Shown: positions 44,484 to 55,849 of the stretch, piece by piece
How the letters are laid out: each line of letters opens with the position of its first letter
Position numbering within the stretch: the first letter of the stretch is position 1
Source: Cephalotus follicularis
Taxonomy: Eukaryota > Streptophyta > Magnoliopsida > Oxalidales > Cephalotaceae
DNA: 64,000 bases
Assembly (NCBI GenBank): GCA_001972305.1
Contig: BDDD01000056.1
Location: 67,704-131,703 of the forward strand
Reading direction: 5' to 3'
Notes under the pieces: model-generated
Told to the model about the DNA's origin: nothing
The model's database searches: none
The model's input: only the letters and a program-made list of their open reading frames with translations
Made by a program: the position numbers and the translations under genes

Positions 44484-44636
44484 AGCCGACTACCACAGGG
44501 AGGCAGCCGACTGGACCCTTGCTGAGGCGTGGCAGCAAGCTGCCAGAAGGAGGCAGCAAGCTGCCAGAAGGAGGCAGCCGGCTGGTGGGAGTGTCGGCAG
44601 AAACAGCTGACTGCCAGGCCAAGGCAGTCGACTGCC
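44484..44636. repeat. Upstream GCCGACT cluster
   Basis: Motifs (GCCGACT, GCAAGCT, GCCGGCT, GCTGACT, GTCGACT) start at 44486, 44507, 44535, 44556, 44577, 44606 and 44627; steps 21, 28, 21, 21, 29 and 21. Confidence 0.9.
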
Positions 44637-45162
44637 ATGCGCCAGACAATCCACGTGTTGTCTGGCTTAAGTGACAAAAGGAGGGGTGTTTTGGTTTTAT
44701 TGCAAATGGCAGAGGAGGGGCCGGGTCTCTCTCCTTAAAACACAACCTTTCTCTCTTCTTTCTTCATCATTCTCTGTGTTTTCAAGAGATTTCTTGTGAG
44801 TTTGAGAGTGGAAGTGTGTGTGTGTTGTGGCTATGGAGCTTGTGTGTTGGAACCGTGAAGTTTGGAGGCTTGACAGTGGGAGTTCGGGCCTGTTGAAGGT
44901 GGCTGGTCGTGTTGGGGTTGCAAGAGCTTCGGATTTAGACATAAAGAGGTGGAATGCAACTCCTAACTTGGAGTTCTAAGGTAGGGGGAAGTCGTGTTTG
45001 CAACATAATTTCAATTGATAATGTTTTTGATGAAATAAAATGCATGTTTATGTTATATTGTGAACTTGGAACGTGTATGTGCATAAATATGTCATTTTGG
45101 GTTGTGTTGGGTGTGTGTTTGTGGCTGTTTTAGCAGCTGGTTTTTACACCTGCTGCAGAATC

Positions 45163-45512
45163 CAGCCGACTGCCCACCTTGGGCAGTCGACTGCCTTTGG
45201 GTCCAGCCGACTGCCCACCTTGGGCAGTCGGCTGCCTTTGGGTCCAGCCGACTGGTCTTGGGAGGCCAGTCGACTACCCAAGTTCGTTCCCAGAAAATGT
45301 CTGCAGGGGTTGTGTAGTCGATTGCTGTAGGTCGGCAGTCGACTGTGGGGGTGTGGACAGCCAGCTGTCAAGGATGACAGCCGACTATCGAGTGCGGGCA
45401 GCCGACTGTCTTGGTAGACAGCCGACTATCTGGTTGTGTAGCCGACTAACTGAGTAGGGCAGCCGACTACTTTGAGGGGGACAGCCGACTGCCAGTGGTA
45501 GGCAGCCAACTG
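45163..45512. repeat. Downstream GYCGACTG array, 16 copies at about 21 bp
   Basis: Starts at 45165, 45186, 45206, 45227, 45247, 45269, 45317, 45338, 45360, 45380, 45401, 45421, 45441, 45462, 45484 and 45505. All steps are 20-22 bp except one of 48. The spacer sequences vary while the motif is kept. Confidence 0.95.
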
Positions 45513-46972
45513 TTGGGGGCCTGTTTTGCCCGTGAACATATGTATGCATCGTGTATTGTGATGTTTTGCTTCGTGAAGCTTTATAAACTGTTTTGAGCAT
45601 TGTGATTATTGAGTTTAAACTGTTATAACATATTTCTGGAAGTGCATTGTAGCTTAATGAAAATCATTACTTTACACGAAATATATGTTTTGAGAAAATA
45701 TATACTTTCGAACCGTGAAAATGACTTCCAAAAACACCGTGAACTGAGTTTTGTGATATCGAGAACCGTGAATCGTGACATCGTGAAAATGAGTTTGTTT
45801 TCAGGTATTTTGTTTTATAAACTACTTGGAAAACTGTTTTGAGCATCGAGATGATTGTGATTGTGATTGAGTTTGACTGTGACTGTTGATTGTGATTTTG
45901 ATTGTGGCCGTACTAGTTGCGTGGCGGAGATGCCAGCGATGACTAGTGGTCTGGTCGACTCAGGGGCCAAGAGTTGGCTGGGTGACTTACTGTATTGTGA
46001 CCTGCTTCGTGCCGTCCGGAGTCGGGGCCGATGTCGGGATGTACGACGTCGGGGCCAGGAGTTGGCGACGCTCTTCGTACCTACCGTGTACCGTGAACCG
46101 AGTATTGTGTAGTCCTTTGGACTTGATTGAGACCGTGCATTGTGATATTGTGACATTGTGGCATCGTGATTACTGTGATATCGTGACATCGTGTTTTGGC
46201 ATATGCATATCTATATTTATACATATGCATCGAGATATAGTATGTACTGTATCATACTGCTTTCATACTTTGGTTTTATTGATATTGTGTTATTTTTTTA
46301 CTTTGGCCGAGTGAGGACAAAGGCTAACCCCCTACTGTTGCAGATTGATGCTGCGTTTTGGATATCGCCGGGCATGGCCGCATCAGACAGTGATGTGACG
46401 GAGTTTTGTGCTTTAAGTATTTTGTAAAGCTTTGTGGCGAACATGTTGTACTTTGGTTTATGTACTAATGTTTTGCTGTTATTGTTGTAACAACTTTGGA
46501 TCATGCTCCGTTTGTGGGCTGTTTAACATGTTTTACCGTGGATGTTGTGGGAATCATGCAGTATGGGATGCATGGTTCCGTTCGTTGTCAGCTTATATGT
46601 ATATATGCTTCCGCAAGATGATGTCTGTTTAAAAGTTTTAAATTTTATCGTTCTCTGCATAAGCTGGATATCTGTTAAATTGCCATGTTGTATGTTGTTA
46701 ATGCAAGCGGGGTGTGACACTTGCTCACCCCGCACATTGCCTGCCCAAGCCACGCAACATTCCTGGTATGTTTCGTGCCATGCCTAGCACCTTGCGCGCG
46801 CCTGCCACGCAATGCCAGACTGATGTGCGCATGATGCGCGCCCCTGCAGCACCATGTCTGCTTGCATGCCAACCAAGCTTATAACACCTTGCATGATCAT
46901 AGGCCCCTGCCTAGACCATTGTGGCCAACATGGGTGCAAGGTGCCACCACATGTTGCCTCTCCGTGCTATGC

Positions 46973-47191
46973 TCACGGGTCTAACAAACCACCCCCACCA
47001 GTTGAACCCAACGTCCTCGTTGGTAGGGAGTCTAGGTACTGCTTCACAACATTTTCAAACAGCCACAACGTCACATCTCTTTCCCAGCTAGCTTCCGCTT
47101 CCGGTAACCCTTTCCACTTCACCAAAAAATATGTCCTCCTATTTTTCTTGCTTTGACCCAATGTTCGGTGCTCTGGTCGATCCTTTACCAC
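46973..47191 (-). pseudogene. Chromodomain at the pol C-terminus, reading into the 3' LTR
   Basis: 73-codon minus-strand frame containing the classical chromodomain RRTYFLVKWKGLPEAEASWE then RDVTLWLFENVVKQYL. The end STGGGGLLDP is encoded by the PPT itself and the first bases of the LTR, and the stop codon (46973-46975) lies 11 bp inside the LTR. Overlap of pol with PPT and LTR is known in some chromoviruses. Everything upstream of the chromodomain is missing; Tat gag starts within a few bases of 47195. Confidence 0.85.
46987..46999 (-). other. Polypurine tract inside coding sequence
   Basis: Minus-strand GGTGGGGGTGGTT adjoining TGTTAGACCC. Confidence 0.75.
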
Positions 47192-47195
47192 ATGC

Positions 47196-48185
47196 TGGAA
47201 ACTTCATTATCCCTTTATCAATTTTCTCATAAATCACATTACGAAATATAAGGCAATTAGCAGTTGAATGTTTTACAAGAGTCATGATATTTGCAATACT
47301 CTTTCTTTTTCATCTCTTCGCTCTTAGGTAATTTATGACCAATTGACAGAGAAATATATCCATTAGACATCAAAAAGTCAAAAGTATCGATAGCTCTAAG
47401 ATATCAAACGAGTGCTACTTCTCAGCCTCGTAAAGGATCTTTTTGACCGTAAAGGATTCTGACCGTTTGTCATTTCTAACTAACAGTGGGAAAATCAATG
47501 GCTTATGTTCTATGATTTCTGCTATTGCCAACTCAAAGTTTGGATCTTGGTATCAAGTTCCATGAGACGAATTTTGTCTTTGTGCTTCCTCTTTCAGCAA
47601 GTTTTCATACCTTGCAATTTTTGTTGACAATTCAAAGAAATCCCTAAACTCCATTCCCTCAATTTTTTTCCTAAGTTCTATATCGAGGCCATTTTGGGCC
47701 AGCGTCACAAACTTTTGTTTGGGTAGTACAACATGGAACCTATTCCCAGCCTTTTGGAACCTAGCTATGTAGGCTTCAGCGGATTCCCAAGCAACTTGGG
47801 CCAATCGAGAATGATTAGCCATGGACACCTTTGGTTCGCTCCAATAGAATTGGGTACGGAATTGCAACTCCATTTCTTGCCACGAATGGATAGAGTTTAG
47901 GGGTAAATTGATATATCATGTGAAGGCGGTGGCAATCAGGGAATTTGCAAAAAGTCTTAGCTTCAGAAAATCATTTATGGATGCCTCCCCACATTGGATA
48001 GTAAATCTCCCAACATGCTCAATAGTGGATTGATAATAATCCCCTGTGAAAAGAGAGAATTCTGAGACTTTATACCCATGATAAAACTCATAATTTTGAT
48101 CAATCCAGTCTGGGTAGGGCTTTTGGTAGATTGGACGACCGTCTCTTCTCAGGACAAGACCGTAACACTCTTGCATTAGTTCCAT
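47196..48185 (-). pseudogene. Tat-type gag
   Basis: Minus strand in three frames. First, 48185-47916: YGLVLRRDGRPIYQKPYPDW, VSEFSLFTGDYYQSTIEHVG and QCGEASINDFLKLRLFANSL. Second, 47873-47553: FYWSEPKVSMANHSRLAQVA, SAEAYIARFQKAGNRFHVVL and KIARYENLLKEEAQR. Third, at about 47210-47290, the HSTANCLIFRNVIYEKIDKG block that follows the atypical Tat zinc region. The rest of gag continues beyond the foreign insertion at 43915. Frameshifts separate the parts. Confidence 0.85.
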
Positions 48186-48458
48186 GATCTTATTCTGGTA
48201 AACAAGGGCATTATTTTGGATGATCTACCCTTACCCTTCGAGCATGGGCTACTGGTTTCTCATTGGGGGGGGCTTGGTAATGGTCAGGGTGTCCTTGACA
48301 GTTGACTTGTGGTTGATTCGGTCAAGGTACATGTTGAGCATTAACCGTCTGAGGAGCTTGAGGTTGTACATTAGGAACAGGGTCTTGCCCCCCGAAAGCC
48401 CTCTGATTTCTAGAAAGTCTGTCGATGGTCGGATGCGGGCGGGCCAGAGACTTATACT
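48186..48458 (-). pseudogene. Leader and gag start of the Tat-type element
   Basis: Between the 5' LTR and recognisable gag. The minus strand begins with the same AGTATAAGTCTCTGGCMCG text seen after the LTR at 38955. The following broken frame is P/Q/N-rich (PVPNVQPQAPQTVNAQHVP). Confidence 0.6.
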
Positions 48459-49304
48459 TGTCTCAAAGTAAATTGAAATTACACTATGACCCTGACTTCA
48501 TTTCTTACAACTTGCAGTCGGATTCTATAAGTCGGCCGTAAGGAACTACCATATCCAAAATCGGTCGTGTGGTTTGAACACCTTAAGTAAAGTAAATTAT
48601 CAGGTGACTGTATGTAGGGACTGGAGTAGTTTCCCTAAGGTTCTTTGTGATTGCCTTGTAATTAAAATGACTTATACTAGAATTTGAACCAATACCAAGT
48701 AAAATAAGAAATTGAAGTTAACTAAGCATAAACGATTAAACACGAATTGGATGAAGAAATACGTAAATTCCATGAAATTAAATAACAAACTCTACAATCT
48801 GAGCACTAGACTTGACCGTTGAAGATACAAGACTCTTAATTGATAAATCGACAGTGAAAATAAAGTAAATGCGAATATGGAATTAGAGAAAGGCTAAGTG
48901 TTTCAGTGACTGGTACAGAACCAAACCATCTAATTAAAATTCATAAGATGTTGTTGAAGCTCTGATTGATAATTGAGGTGTAGGACCCTTCTTTGGAGAC
49001 CACAGATTCTATCTATAGTGTAACTCTCGCTGAATTATGGGTTAGTGGTTCCACTTTCTTTTCCATGCAAACCATTTCTCCACCCAATCTTGCAACTTCC
49101 TAGAAAATCTTCGCTATACATTACCAATTCCCCTACAAGCCATTACCTGCATTCATCGCTGAAAACAAGGAGAAAAACCCACTGCACATTTTCTTCTGGC
49201 AGATCGATCGATCGCACATTCTTCATGATTCTCGTGGGTCGCAACACAATCGATCACATATTTATTCAACCAATTGGCCAACAATGTTATTTTAGGGATA
49301 AACA
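48459..49304 (-). mobile_element. 5' LTR of the Tat-type element (minus strand)
   Basis: Minus-strand TGTTTATCCCTAAAATAAC at 49304 to TTTGAGACA at 48459, 846 bp. Same family as 38155-38955. Right flank GAACC (49305-49309) would be one target duplication copy; the partner is not identifiable because the 3' LTR is missing at 39030. A TATA-like CTATAGATAG lies near 49015 on the minus strand. Confidence 0.8.
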
Positions 49305-49309
49305 GAACC

Positions 49310-49810
49310 ATGGAGGCACATTTTGAGAAAGATCAAAGCACTAATTCTTTTATGTGAAATAATAAAACTTGCGTTCAGAGAAGGAAACCAATTAGCACAC
49401 AGATTAGCATCAATTCCTAAGTCCATAGGTAAAACAGGATCTTTAATGATGCAACTTCTCATCTAAATGAGTGCAGTCAAGCTTGGTTGAATGATATGCA
49501 AGATAGCGCCATCAATAGGTGGAAAAATTCTTAGGTGAACATAGCCCATCATGTGGCACACAGACACAACCTACCAAAAAATGATGTATCAACGCATTTT
49601 AGCAGACATATTAGCATCAATATTATCCTAATTTTTATGTTTTATGCATTTATTTTTATAGTTTCCTTTGTATTGCAAGGAGAATGTCCTAGTATTGAGT
49701 TAATGATGGTCCCAACTTTATGTGCTTAGTTTTGTTTGTAATATATTAGTAAGATCCATGCCTATCCTTTTGGGAGGTCTTATTTTTTTTTTAAAAAACA
49801 TACACAAATA
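49310..49810 (+). pseudogene. Possible LINE 3' remnant
   Basis: The plus frame near 49335-49450 reads LCEIIKLAFREGNQLAHRLA followed by SIPKSIG. REGNQLAHRLA resembles the REGN..AD.LA motif at the end of plant LINE RNase H. It is followed by AT-rich untranslated-like sequence and a T-run then A-run at about 49788. No RT is present. Weak. Confidence 0.3.
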
Positions 49811-50009
49811 AATTCTCACAGTATTATGGTGCTAAAATTTTATGTTGATATGGTACATAAGTTTACATGTTTGCTGCCTCATACTATGATTGATTTATAT
49901 TTTATAAATCTAATAATTAAATTTGTTATTTTACAAATGAAATGATACATACTGATTTCAAGTCAATCAAATTTCTATAAATATTTAAGGAGGGATTTAT
50001 TGACACTTT
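49811..50009. other. AT-rich non-coding spacer
   Basis: Nothing recognisable; may be original target DNA between elements. Confidence 0.4.
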
Positions 50010-50410
50010 GTTGTGGACCCAGGACAAGTCAGCAAGCAGGGCCAGGTCAGTCAAGGAGAAAAGCAAGCAAGGGATGTAGTTACCTATAGGGGAGAAAGGA
50101 CAGAACAAAGGCCTCGGGCATTAGATGAGTACATGGGATTGGAGTGCAAGAAAGCACAATAGAAAAAGTGGCATGGTTACAAATAGGCAGTTGGGGTGTG
50201 TGTAGAGGTCATGAGAATTATTATCCAGTCTCTCTCTATCCTAGTCTCTTTCTCTAAAGTTCTAAGCTCTCAAAGAAACCTATATCTCTATTGTATTGCT
50301 TTTCTTTGTTGATTGGGTTATAGTGCTCTGTTTCTTTAGCTTGTAACTGAGACTATTTCAATTAATAGAATCTTGATCTCCATTTCCTTTAATCAATCTC
50401 AATAGCCATA
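50010..50410 (+). mobile_element. 5' LTR of a Reina-like chromovirus (ends approximate)
   Basis: Short LTR of about 0.4 kb. TGTTGTGGACCCAGG is the probable start. The end is just before AGGTGCTTTCATTGACC, the leader text that precedes gag in Reina-type elements. A C/T-rich tract (CAGTCTCTCTCTATCC) fits the transcript start. Confidence 0.55.
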
Positions 50411-50440
50411 AAATCTAGGTGCTTTCATTGACCTCTCGCC

Positions 50441-51300
50441 ATGGTCGATGAACTCGACTCAAGGTTCTCGATGAATCGGTCAAATCGCTCACAGAATCCA
50501 CCACCATCCAAGGTCAACGCATGGACTCCCTTCAATCCATTCTTAGCGACAATAACATTCCATCTCTAAACTTATGCTTTGTCTCATAGCCATGGATGGG
50601 AGATTAGAGCAAGTGCTTCACCTCAATTCATCACCAGCGTCGGCAACCTTTCATGGTAGCCACCCTAGTAGCTCCTCCTCAACTTCTAGCTCTGGATTTT
50701 TCCGATTGAACCATATCCAAACACGCACCATGCGGTTGGATTTTCCTTGGTTTGATGGCGATGATCCCTTGTGATGGATTTTCAAAGCTGAGAGATTCTT
50801 TGAATATAATGGCACCATTGATGATCGATGTTTGATGATTTCATTGTTTCACATGGACAACAATGTTTTAAAGTGGTTCCAGCGGATGCATCAGACTGGT
50901 CAGTTCACCTCTTGGCCACCCTTTACCAAAGCTCTGGAGATCTAGTTCAGTCCATCGGAGTTCGAAGACCACCAAGGAGCCTTAACTAAGCTCACCCAAG
51001 TAGGCTTGGTTTCTGATTATCAATCTCGATTGGAGGCCCTCACTAATCAAACCTCTAACCTTTCCCCATCATTCTTAATCAGTTGTTTCATATCTGGGCT
51101 TCACCTTGCTATAAAGGCTGAAGTGTTAGCATTCGGCCCATAATTATGACCCAAGCCTTTGGGCTTGCCAAACTCCAGGAGTCCAAGCTACACGAAGGTC
51201 TTCATTCTCCCCACACTGCACTTAGGTATAACTCTCACAATGAGCCTATTCTCCTAACACCATCAACACCCCGATTCTCTCTCACACTACCCTTCTGACC
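50441..51300 (+). pseudogene. Reina-like gag
   Basis: ATG at 50441 (MVDELDSRFSMNRSN), soon broken. The best part runs from 50580: DGRLEQVLHLNSSPAS, MRLDFPWFDGDDP, then after a stop WIFKAERFFEYNGTIDDRCL, VLKWFQRMHQTGQFTSWPPF and SPSFLISCFISGLHLAIKAE. These are the ordered blocks of chromovirus gag. Multiple stops and frameshifts; no zinc knuckle seen. Confidence 0.85.
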
Positions 51301-51558
51301 TAAAATTCTGATCAAATGATTCAGTCCTACTGAGATGCAAAGTCTACACGAATGAGGGATATGCTACAACTATGACAAGAAGGATTTCCCATCCCACTAG
51401 TTATTCCTTCTGGATTCTGATTTGGAAAAGCCTATTGATTATGGTGCTACTGTAATCACTCCGCGAGCATCAGAGCCTATTGCAACCGACGAGACCTGTA
51501 CTTACCTAGAGATATTCTATCATGCATTGGCTTGTCAAAATTCACCCCATAATTCCTT

Positions 51559-51822
51559 ATGCAGGGATCCACCAATGGTACCTCCCTCCAAACTCTAATG
51601 GATGGTGCAACTACCCACAACTTTATCCAAAGCAAGGTTGATTTACATTTGGGTCTCGCTGTCGCTGCTAGGCCCCATAATATTGTGGTGGTGAGTAATG
51701 GGCAACACCTCCTCAGCAAAGGATTTATTCTACAACTCATAATCAATATCAAAGGTCACAACATCAACGTCAATGTCTTTCTCCATCCTTTTGTCATTGT
51801 TGACCTCGCCCTCAGTGTTTAA
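51559..51822 (+). pseudogene. Reina-like protease
   Basis: 87 open codons: LQTLMDGATTHNFIQSKVDL, then LAVAARPHNIVVVSNGQHL and GHNINVNVFLHPFVIVDLAL. The usual D-S/T-G-A active-site loop reads D-G-A here, so one residue is missing. It ends with a stop before the conserved WLQ.LG block. Confidence 0.85.
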
Positions 51823-52149
51823 TGGTTACAGTAGCTAGGCAGGTATGTCTCTGATTATAGAAACCTACAATGGAGTTTATGCTCAATGGAAAATTGGTGA
51901 AATTCACTGGTGAAACCACTCCCTCCTCCTCAATAGCACCATACCAATCACTATAGGGATGTGTGGACACAGATTCGGTGGTTATTCTCTTTCAATTGGA
52001 GGTACAACCAGTTCTCACCCTTCCAACTATTTGTGAAAATGCCTCAATGAATGAACTCTTATATTCTTATGCACCAGTATTTGAGACTCCTCATGGGCTA
52101 CCCCCCACCGCATCCATGACCATGCTATCAACCTCCAACCCTGTGCACA

Positions 52150-52640
52150 GCTAGTCAATGTTAAACCCTACCATTACCCACACTTCCAAAAGCACAAGAT
52201 TGAGTACCTCGTCTCTAAAATGTTACAAGAAGGTATCATCCGTCCAAGTACCAGCCCATTTTCCTCCGCCGTCCTCCTTGTCAAGAAGAAAGATGGTAAG
52301 TGGTAGTTTTGTGTGGATTACCACGCTCTCAATGCGGTGACCATGAAGGATTGATTCCCAATGGCGATGGTAGATGAATTGTTAGACGAGCTTAATGGTG
52401 CAAAGTACTTTTCCAAACTAGATTTGCGATTTAGTTACCATGAAATTCAAATTCGCTCGGAGGATATTCGTAAGACGACTTTTCGGACACAAAATGGGCA
52501 CTTTGAGTTCTTGGTTATGCCTTTCGGCTTAACAAATGCCCTGTCAACCTTTCAGGCTACCATGAACACCATCTTTCACCCTTATCTCCGCAAATTGGTC
52601 CTGGTTTTCTTAAATGATATTCTAGTATATAGCTAAACTT
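52150..52640 (+). pseudogene. Reina-like reverse transcriptase
   Basis: Fragments HYPHFQKHKIEYLVSKMLQE and FSSAVLLVKKKDGKW, then 91 open codons with [18 protein letters not shown] (first catalytic Asp in KLDL), [20 protein letters not shown] and FLNDILVYS. The catalytic F.DD box is FLND, so the first Asp of the pair is replaced by Asn. A stop follows directly. Catalytically dead as it stands. Confidence 0.88.
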
Positions 52641-53150
52641 GGAACAACCATCTCAGTCCGGGCAGTTGCAAGTTCTTATAGATCATGGCCTCTATGCCAA
52701 ACGCTCCAAATGTTCATTTGGCCAAACTTCTGTTAAGTATTTGAGACATGTTGTCTTGACCCAAGGTGTTAACATGGATCAGTCCAAGATAGCCTCTATT
52801 TTGTAGTGGCCCAAGCCCACTTCTCTAAAGGAACTTCGTGGTCTTTTGGGCCTGACATGGTAATTATAAGTGCTTCATTGATCGTTATGCAAATATTGCT
52901 ACCCCTTTCACCGAATTACTTAAACGTGATGCCTTCCAATGGTCTAACCAAGCTCAACAAGCTTTCACGACACTATAACACGCTATGACAACAACACAAG
53001 TGCTTGCTCTGCCTAACTTCAAGGCTCTATTCACTATTGAAACAGAGGTGTTCGGGTATGGCATAAGAGTGGTCCTCATCCAATTTGGGCATCCCACAAC
53101 CTTCTTCAGTAAAAAATTCAGTCCTAAAATGCATATGGCCTCCACTTATG
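52641..53150 (+). pseudogene. RT thumb and RNase H start of the Reina-like element
   Basis: AKRSKCSFGQTSVKYLRHVV-type text in broken frames, ATPFTELLKRDAFQW-like text, then LALPNFKALFTIETEVFGYG and HPTTFFSKKFSPKMHMAS. The RNase H frame is interrupted at 53150 by a copia solo LTR and continues at 55284. Confidence 0.8.
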
Positions 53151-55278
53151 TGTTAGAGATGATGACCCGTCAAGCCACTAGGTGGTTGGATGTAGTCGTT
53201 ATTATCTCTATGTTAAAACAATCTTATTTCATTTATGTGACATATGTGCATAATTTATTAAATACTATCATGACGTATGTGTTTTATCACATCATTGAAG
53301 CAATTTAAATTTATTATCTGCTTACACATATGGTGCCCAGTCACATCAAGGGTTGAATGTCAGGCCTGGGGGCTATGAGAACGACTCCCTTATTCCCTGA
53401 TACTAAACAATTCCAAATTGGAGGTTCATTTATATAGGGCATAAGTGAACCGGTTAGACGCATTATGCTTGCTTCAGCGAGTTGGAGGGTGAAGTATCTC
53501 ATTTCCACTTGGGAGGAACCCTAAAGCTAATACGGGTGCGTGCTGGGAGCATGTACACTGAACCTAACCCACCATAGGAATGCTATTTGGATGGTCTCTA
53601 ATCCCAAGTCAATAGTGATTCCTATTTGTGGCGGTAGTGTATAGGCACCTAGTGCCTAACAGGACCTTAGAGGACCTGTCTGATCCTTAGACCAGAGCTA
53701 CTACTCTACATTATGCAAAGGAAGTTTGGCTTTGATCTCTGCCCTACCCAGTTCTCTCGTGGGGCTAGAAAATAAGTGGTCTTTGGGCCTTACCGAATCT
53801 GTATGAATGTAAGTGAGTACGTAAAATGGAATCGTTACACCTATAGCGAGAGTGATAGGCTTTATGGTATATGTATTCATTATGGATTGAAAAATACCTG
53901 CACAGGTTTTGGGGACTGGAAACTAGGTTTCCAAAAAAGTCCGCCAATAGTCGTAATGAGTTTACAAATTTAATACCACCAGGCAAAACTAGGGTTGACA
54001 CGTATCCTTACCCTAGCCCGCGATCGGAGCTGAGGATAACGAGGGATTATAGTACACGGTAACCGTCGACATGATAAAGTACTGGGTGAATAAAAAATAG
54101 ACATTTATGTGGAAAGTATTTATAATTAGGTTTCCACACTTGGATAATATTGGATATTATTCCAGGGTCATTAAAATAGTCCAGAAACTATTAAAATGAC
54201 TTTATCTGATCCTAGAGGCGTTTCAGTAATTTACCGTTGTTACCGATTTTGATCCATGCTTTCGAGTCCTACCCAATTATCCGCAAGTGACATGTGTAGG
54301 ACACATGTCATACTATGGAACACCTAGTGACATGTGTCCCACACGTCACTTGGTGGCTTAAGTGGAAGTAAATGAGAGATGAAAAACTTAGACTTGTATT
54401 CTTCTTCATTCAATTCCTTGTGTGGCCGAACTTAGAAGGTGAGATGAGAAGACTTGGCAAAAGTTTCGGCCTTGGAAGAAACTTGAAGAAAATTTGAAGA
54501 AGATAGGCCATTCTATTAAAGGGAAGGTTCGACCATGATGAAGAATGTAAAAGCTTGGAGTTTTTCTTTTCTTCTTCTCTCATTCTCTCTTCACTTCCAC
54601 TTGCCATATTCTATGATGATTTTGGGTGGAGCAAATTCTTACCATGAGAATTTTCTTGACCTTTTCTCACCTCTAGGTTCGGGTTTAGAAAGCTAGGTGG
54701 TGGAGGAATTGGCATGCAGAAAATGGTGACCTTGCCGTAAGCTTTTGGGGCAATTTTGGTGAAGTTTTGATGTCTGCCAATTGTGCACTTTTTGGGCAGT
54801 TAATGGTAGCTATTGATGCACCATTTATGTAGAAAATGGAAGCTTGGAATTGGAGTAAGGAGATGGCAAATTGGTAACCTAGCCGTGCCCAAGAAGTAGG
54901 ATTTTGGGGGCTAAAAATTGAGCACGGTTTGGGGCTGCTTGGAGCCGAAGCTTGAAGCAAAGAATAAAGGAACTTGGAGCTCAGTTCGAATGGAGATCAA
55001 GCCTTGTGAATGAGGTGGCCAAAGATGATGGAGCCTCCAACAAGGGTATGAATTCTATTTATTGTGTTTATGCAGAATTGGATTCGGTTTTGTGTATACA
55101 TGCTTGACTAGTTAGTTTAGTTCAATTGAATATTAAACAGAGATCTTGGGACATTGATTTTGGGATTAGGATGTTAGTTTGATCCTTGACTCAGAGTCTT
55201 GGATGTCTTAAAAATCAAAATTATACATACTAGCAACCTAAGCCCAAAATCGACGAGAAACCCTAACGGTTTCTAACA
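53151..55278 (+). mobile_element. Ty1/copia solo LTR, plus strand
   Basis: TGTTAGAGATGATGACCC to GGTTTCTAACA, 2,128 bp, with target duplication TTATG at 53146-53150 and 55279-55283. The RNase H sequence reads on across the pair. No coding content. Same family as the LTR at 32809-34732. Confidence 0.92.
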
Positions 55279-55283
55279 TTATG

Positions 55284-55849
55284 TCCGGGAGATGTATGCC
55301 ATAACCGAGGTTGTACAAAACTGTCGCCATTACCTCTTGGGCCGTAAATTTTTTATCAAGTCTGACCAACGAAGTTTAAAGGGATTGACATAGGATAAAA
55401 TCTAGACACCAGAACAACAAAAGTGGCTATATGAGTTGTTGGGGTTTTTTTTTTTTTTTAATATCTCGTACAAACCGGGATGGGAGATGTTGTAACTGAT
55501 GTCTCTAATTGAATATTTGGGTCTTTTTGCTATCTCTGAACCTCAATTAGACTTCATTGAACAACTACTGCTAGAAAATACTACTCTCCCTGAACTGCCC
55601 AAAATACAAGAAGGCTTGCTTGCTGATTTCGCAACCTATGAAGGGTTCTCTGAGCGCAATGGTCTCTTGTACTACAAAAAGAAGCTAGTCTTGGCTACGG
55701 ACTCCCCTATGCGTGAGAAGCTACTCTGTGAATTCCACTTCTCTCCCATGGGGGACATGCAGGAATATTACGCACATATATGAGTCTCTTTTCCAATTTC
55801 TATTAGAAGGGCATGAAGCACCACGTATAGGACTTTGTCATCAAATGTC
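55284..55849 (+). pseudogene. Reina-like RNase H end and integrase zinc region
   Basis: Starts VREMYAITEVVQNCRHYLLG and FIKSDQRSLKGL. After a T-run near 55445-55459, a 94-codon frame covers FAISEPQLDFIEQLLLENTT, YYKKKLVLATDSPMREKLLC and EFHFSPMG. In the GGGGG run at about 55750 the frame shifts by one base; the next frame gives GGHAGILRTYMS, which restores the second His of the H2C2 motif, then KGMKHHV and DFVIKC. Cut at 55849 by the minus-strand copia LTR. Confidence 0.85.

Larger units (their letters stand above)
44341..46719 (+). mobile_element. Gypsy-type solo LTR, 2.4 kb
   Basis: TGTAACGCCCGGG to GGGGTGTGACA, 2,379 bp, with exact target duplication CTTGC at 44336-44340 and 46720-46724. 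No coding region, PBS or PPT. It shares start, end, the GAGTGAGGACAAAGGCTAAC block (46310) and two motif clusters with the solo LTR at 4603. Several 60-92 codon frames across the clusters are by-products of the 21 bp repeat spacing. Confidence 0.92.
44269..46986 (-). mobile_element. Short 3' LTR of a chromovirus (minus), split by a solo LTR
   Basis: The minus-strand start TGTTAGACCCGTGAGC at 46986 directly follows a PPT. The LTR runs to 46725, is interrupted by the solo LTR at 44341-46719, and continues from 44340 to about 44269. Rejoined length is about 330 bp. The left end is inferred from where RNase H sequence of opposite strand stops. Confidence 0.6.

Noticed and set aside
44405..45457. 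Several 60-92 codon frames on both strands with heptapeptide-like repeats (SRLP..., AASFWQL)
   Set aside because: They arise because the motif spacing averages 21 bp. Steps of 20, 22 and 28 break every frame quickly, and the region is a solo LTR.
49201..49213. GATCGATCGATCG run
   Set aside because: Short simple repeat without context suggesting function.
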